NCBI GenBank assembly: GCA_030654555.1
Contig: JAURXG010000317.1
Location: 1-16,454, forward strand
Direction: 5' to 3'
From: Aquabacterium sp.
GTDB lineage: Bacteria > Pseudomonadota > Gammaproteobacteria > Burkholderiales > Burkholderiaceae_C
DNA length: 16,454 nt
Position 1 is the stretch's first letter; the number at the start of each line of letters is the position of its first letter. Made by a program: the position numbers and the translations under genes. Positions 13,870 to 16,454 of the stretch are shown here, piece after piece. The notes beneath the pieces were generated by a model that searched no databases, was not told where the DNA came from, and saw only the letters and a program-made list of their open reading frames with translations.

Positions 13870-14196
13870 TCAGTGGCAGGCGCAAGAGCCGCCGCAGGGC
13901 GTGGACGGTGCCGCGCTGGCGGTGCTGGCGTCGGGCTTGCTGTCAGCCGCTGCCGGAGCCGCCGCAGCGCCGCCGGCCACACCGACCGCCGCAGGCGCCG
14001 CCGGGGCCGCGCCACTGCCCTTGAAATCGGTGGCATACCAGCCCGAGCCCTTGAGCTGGAACCCGGCCGCGGTCACCTGCTTGGAGAAGGACTCGGCACC
14101 GCAGGCCGGACAGGTGCTGAGCACCGGATCGGACAGTTTCTGCAACACGTCCTTCGCATGGCCACAGGCGGAGCAGCGATAGGCGTAGATCGGCAT
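13870..14196 (-). CDS. FmdB-type zinc-ribbon protein
   Basis: A 108-residue protein starting 'MPIYAYRCSACGHAKDVLQK', the standard FmdB/CxxC_CxxC_SSSS start. Cys8/Cys11 and Cys29/Cys32 form the predicted zinc ribbon, followed by the conserved 'GFQLKGSGWYATDFKG' (45-60). Residues 61-100 are a low-complexity Ala/Pro/Ser linker. The protein ends 'CGGSCACH', adding three Cys and a His that could bind another metal. FmdB proteins are small putative regulators; the true role is unknown. The ATG at 14196 has AAGG seven bases upstream and a strong -10 box at 14224-14229. It is the first gene of the fmdB-DUF502-(aspS) run. The same strand has a much longer open frame in another register; that is a GC artefact. 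Confidence 0.92.
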   Translation of the reverse strand: MPIYAYRCSACGHAKDVLQKLSDPVLSTCPACGAESFSKQVTAAGFQLKGSGWYATDFKGSGAAPAAPAAVGVAGGAAAAPAAADSKPDASTASAAPSTPCGGSCACH

Positions 14197-14223
14197 GGCT
14201 AAACCCTTGACGCAAAACCAGAA

Positions 14224-14229
14224 ATTATA
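14224..14229 (-). promoter_or_regulatory. -10 box (TATAAT) upstream of the fmdB-type gene
   Basis: The minus strand reads a perfect TATAAT, 27 bases before the ATG, in a short AT-rich patch within very GC-rich sequence. A start about seven bases downstream would leave a roughly 20-base leader including the ribosome site. No good -35 match lies at 17-base spacing, so an activator may assist. Confidence 0.55.
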
Positions 14230-14279
14230 CGGCGCCGCTCCCGCGCCGCCGCCCACACCGGCCGCAGATGGGGGCAGGA

Positions 14280-15743
14280 CTAGGCGTTCAAGCCCCGGAC
14301 ATGGTGGTCCGCGTCGTGGCGGGCCTTCAGCCACTGCGGTGCCAGCGAACCGGCGATCAGGCCGACGAACGCCGCCCCCAGCCCGGCCAGCTGGCCCGGG
14401 AAGTCCTCGCCCAGCGTGCTGATCTGCGGAAAGAACAGCACCCAGGTGGCGATGCCGGCCACCACCGAGACGATCGCGCCCTGCGTGGTGGCGCGCTTCC
14501 AGTACAGCCCCATGACCAGCGGCACGAAGGCGCCGACCAGCGTCACCTGGTAGGCCGAGGACACCAGGTCGTAGATCGAGGTGCCCTTCATCGCGATCGC
14601 GTAGGCCAGAACGATCGCAGCGAAGCCGACGATAGAGAACCGCATCGCGCGCAGCTGCTGGCGGTCGCCCATGTGCGGGCGCAGGTTCTTCAGGATGTTC
14701 TCGACGAAGCTGGTCGACGGCGCCAGCAGCGTGGCCGACGAAGTGCTCTTGATCGCCGACAGCAGCGCGCCGAAGAACAGGATCTGCATCACCAGCGGCA
14801 TCTTGCTCATCACGAAGGTGGGCAGCAGGCGCTGGTAGTCGTCCTTGGCGATGGCCATGGCCTGGTCGCCCATCACCACCACCGCGCTGGCGACGACGAA
14901 CATCGGCACGAAGGCAAACAGGATGTAGCTGACGCCGCCGATCACCGCGCCGTTGCGCGCCGTCTTGGCGTCCTTGGCCGACATCACGCGCTGGTAGACG
15001 TCCTGCTGCGGGATGCTGCCCAGCATCATGGTCACGCCCGCGCCGATGAAGAAGGCCACGTCCTTGAAGCTGGGCTCGGGCAGGAAGCGCCAGAGGTCCT
15101 GCGAGCCGATCTTGGCCAGCACCACGTCGGCGCCACCCGCCAGGCCGGCCGAGAACACCGCGATGACCGACAGGCCCACCACCAGCACGCTCATCTGGAT
15201 GAAGTCGGTCCAGGCCACCGCCAGGAAGCCGCCCACCACCACGTAGACCAGCACCGCCAGCGTGCCGACGATCATGCCGGTGGTCTCGCTCATCGCGCCT
15301 TGCGTCAGCACGTTGAACACCAGGCCCAGCGCGGTGATCTGCGCCGCCACCCAGCCCAGGTAGCTGAGGATGATGGCCGCCGAGCAGAACACCTCGATGC
15401 CCTTGCCGTAGCGCTGGCGGTAGAAGTCGCCGATGGTCAGCAGGTTCAGCCGGTACAGCTTGGCGGCGAAGAACAGGCCCACCAGGATCAGGCAGGTGCC
15501 GGCACCGAACGGGTCTTCGACGATGGCGTTGAGCCCGCCCTGCACGAACTTGGCCGGAATGCCCATCACCGTCTCGGCCCCGAACCAGGTGGCGAAGGTG
15601 GTGGTGATCACCATCACCAGTGGCAGGCTGCGCCCGGCAATGGCGAAGTCGGTCGAGTTCTTGATGCGCGTGCCGGCCCACAGGCCGATGGCCAGGGTGC
15701 CCAGCAGGTAGAGCACGACGAAGACGATCAGGGTGGTGTTCAT
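14280..15743 (-). CDS. Sodium:solute symporter (SSS family), substrate unknown
   Basis: A 487-residue sodium/solute symporter (TC 2.A.21, PutP/PanF-like). About 13 hydrophobic segments span the protein. The family signature 'VVGGFLAVAWTDFIQMSVLVVG' lies at about 169-190. 'LLSAIKSTSSATLLAPSTSFVENIL' (328-351) matches the sodium-site helix, with Ser/Thr at about 333-335 corresponding to the sodium-coordinating residues of PutP. 'GIPAKFVQGGLNAIVEDPFG' and 'YRLNLLTIGDFYRQRYGKGIEVF' are also typical. It would import a small organic solute with sodium across the inner membrane. The ATG at 15743 lacks a clear ribosome site but gives a proper first transmembrane helix. It lies 71 bases downstream of ubiB on the same strand. 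Neighbours do not reveal the substrate. Confidence 0.92.
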   Translation of the reverse strand: MNTTLIVFVVLYLLGTLAIGLWAGTRIKNSTDFAIAGRSLPLVMVITTTFATWFGAETVMGIPAKFVQGGLNAIVEDPFGAGTCLILVGLFFAAKLYRLNLLTIGDFYRQRYGKGIEVFCSAAIILSYLGWVAAQITALGLVFNVLTQGAMSETTGMIVGTLAVLVYVVVGGFLAVAWTDFIQMSVLVVGLSVIAVFSAGLAGGADVVLAKIGSQDLWRFLPEPSFKDVAFFIGAGVTMMLGSIPQQDVYQRVMSAKDAKTARNGAVIGGVSYILFAFVPMFVVASAVVVMGDQAMAIAKDDYQRLLPTFVMSKMPLVMQILFFGALLSAIKSTSSATLLAPSTSFVENILKNLRPHMGDRQQLRAMRFSIVGFAAIVLAYAIAMKGTSIYDLVSSAYQVTLVGAFVPLVMGLYWKRATTQGAIVSVVAGIATWVLFFPQISTLGEDFPGQLAGLGAAFVGLIAGSLAPQWLKARHDADHHVRGLNA

Positions 15744-15787
15744 GCCGAAGACCGGGGCGACGGGTTGGTGAAAGCGTGGCGCGGCGC

Positions 15788-15793
15788 ATTATC
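15788..15793 (-). promoter_or_regulatory. Possible -10 box of the symporter gene
   Basis: The minus strand reads GATAAT in the gap between ubiB and the symporter, 44 bases before the symporter ATG. It differs by one base from the consensus. The upstream sequence is almost pure GC with no -35, so read-through from ubiB remains equally possible. Confidence 0.35.
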
Positions 15794-15814
15794 GGGCCGC
15801 CGCCGCGGCGCCGC

Positions 15815-16454
15815 TCAGCCGTGCCAGTGCAGCATCAACTGGGTCAGCAGCGCGCCCGCCACGAAGCCGACCACGCCGTACAACAGCGCCTGCAGCAGCC
15901 GGTTGGTGCGGCGCTGCTCGATCAGCAGGGCCAGCGTGGCCGGGTCGCTCTCGCGCCCGCGCAACAGTGCCTGGTGCACCAGGCGGGGCAACTCGGGCAG
16001 CAGCTGGGCGTAGCGCGGCGCCTCGTTCTTGAAGCGCTCCACCAACCCCTGCCAGCCCACCTGGCGGTACATCCAGGTCTCGAGGAAGGGCTTGGCGGTG
16101 GCCCACAGGTCGAGCTCGGTGTCGAGCTGGCGGCCCAGGCCCTCGATGTTGAGCAGCGTCTTCTGCAGCAGCACCAGCTGCGGCTGGATCTCGACGTTGA
16201 AGCGGCGCGAGGTCTGGAACAACCGCATCAGCACCTGGCCCAGCGAGATGTCCTTCAGGGGCCGGTCGAAGTGCGGCTCGCAGACGGCGCGGATCGCGCT
16301 CTCCAGCGCGTCCACCCGGGTGTTGGGCGGCACCCCCCCGCCTTCCACCCCCCCCTCGGCCACGCGCTTGTAGCCGCGGCCGAAGAAGGCCAGGAACTTC
16401 AGCGCCCGGTATTCCTTCTCCCAGTCGGTGCGCGTGCCCACGATGCCGAAGTCC
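15815..16454 (-). CDS. ubiB: UbiB, ubiquinone biosynthesis kinase-like protein (5' end outside window)
   Basis: The C-terminal 212 residues of UbiB (ABC1/ADCK/AarF atypical kinase family). The frame stays open to the window edge, where 'DFGIVG' is the metal-binding DFG motif of the kinase-like fold. Then come 'EYRALKFLAFFGRGYKRVAEG', 'EPHFDRPLKDISLGQVLMRLFQTSRRFNVEIQPQLVLLQKTLLNIEGLGRQLDTELDLWATAKPFLETWM', all typical of proteobacterial UbiB. The C-terminus has a hydrophobic region (roughly the last 25 residues, 'LLQALLYGVVGFVAGALLTQLML') that anchors it to the inner membrane. UbiB is an ATPase needed for coenzyme Q synthesis, probably helping extract hydrophobic intermediates. It stops with TGA 71 bases before the symporter start. 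ubiE or ubiJ would be expected upstream. Confidence 0.94.
   Translation of the reverse strand, partial: DFGIVGTRTDWEKEYRALKFLAFFGRGYKRVAEGGVEGGGVPPNTRVDALESAIRAVCEPHFDRPLKDISLGQVLMRLFQTSRRFNVEIQPQLVLLQKTLLNIEGLGRQLDTELDLWATAKPFLETWMYRQVGWQGLVERFKNEAPRYAQLLPELPRLVHQALLRGRESDPATLALLIEQRRTNRLLQALLYGVVGFVAGALLTQLMLHWHG

Noticed and set aside
13870..15789. A 639-codon frame joining the fmdB-type protein to upstream sequence
   Set aside because: The upstream part is out of frame with the symporter and reads as Gly/Arg/His-rich shadow. The FmdB start 'MPIYAYRCSACG' at 14196 is unmistakable and has its own promoter and ribosome site.
1..16454. CRISPR array, insertion sequence, prophage or secondary-metabolite cluster
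   Set aside because: I saw no regularly spaced direct repeats, transposase, integrase, phage structural genes or multi-gene biosynthetic enzymes. The only repeats are short palindromic elements.

Overview
The window is high-GC, gene-dense DNA that most resembles the Burkholderiales, probably the Rubrivivax/Leptothrix/Ideonella-type lineages. This comes from the protein families, a gene order (fmdB, DUF502, aspS, ..., nudB, EEP nuclease, clsB) recalled from betaproteobacteria, and a palindromic intergenic repeat typical of that group. It is inferred from the sequence, not from a database search. All protein genes but one lie on the minus strand. Very high GC also creates very long antisense open frames, which are not treated as genes.

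Layout from left to right. (1) The C-terminal 881 residues of TamB run on the plus strand to 2646, followed by a tRNA-Arg(CCU) at 2690-2764. (2) A minus-strand gene for a FeeM-like (GNAT-type) N-acyltransferase converges on the tRNA. (3) A two-gene DNA-repair operon follows: a ligase-associated metallo-beta-lactamase exonuclease and an ATP-dependent DNA ligase, joined by a 1-nt stop/start overlap. Hairpin elements sharing a core sequence in opposite orientations flank this pair. (4) A long minus-strand run reads, in transcription order (right to left): fmdB-type zinc ribbon, DUF502 membrane protein, aspS, AbrB-type antitoxin, Fic/Doc-type toxin, DAHP synthase, nudB, an EEP-family nuclease/phosphatase and clsB. 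(5) At the right edge, also on the minus strand, the 3' end of ubiB precedes a sodium:solute symporter.

How the parts relate. TamB serves outer-membrane and envelope assembly. ClsB makes cardiolipin, and its EEP-family neighbour is tightly linked to it. aspS is the translation gene; it carries the 'RRRDHGG' signature of non-discriminating AspRS, so it may also feed a GatCAB route to Asn-tRNA. DAHP synthase opens the aromatic pathway leading to chorismate, and NudB acts in folate synthesis, which uses chorismate-derived pABA. The toxin-antitoxin pair and DAHP synthase sit between aspS and nudB, where I expect direct adjacency in relatives, so this looks like an insertion or rearrangement.

No striking new system is evident. 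The best leads are the exonuclease-ligase pair lacking its usual Lhr-helicase and phosphoesterase partners here, the AbrB-Doc hybrid TA module with a clear operator-like dyad, and the orphan FeeM-like synthase with a dyad against its start codon. There is no stretch over 300 bases without a gene.
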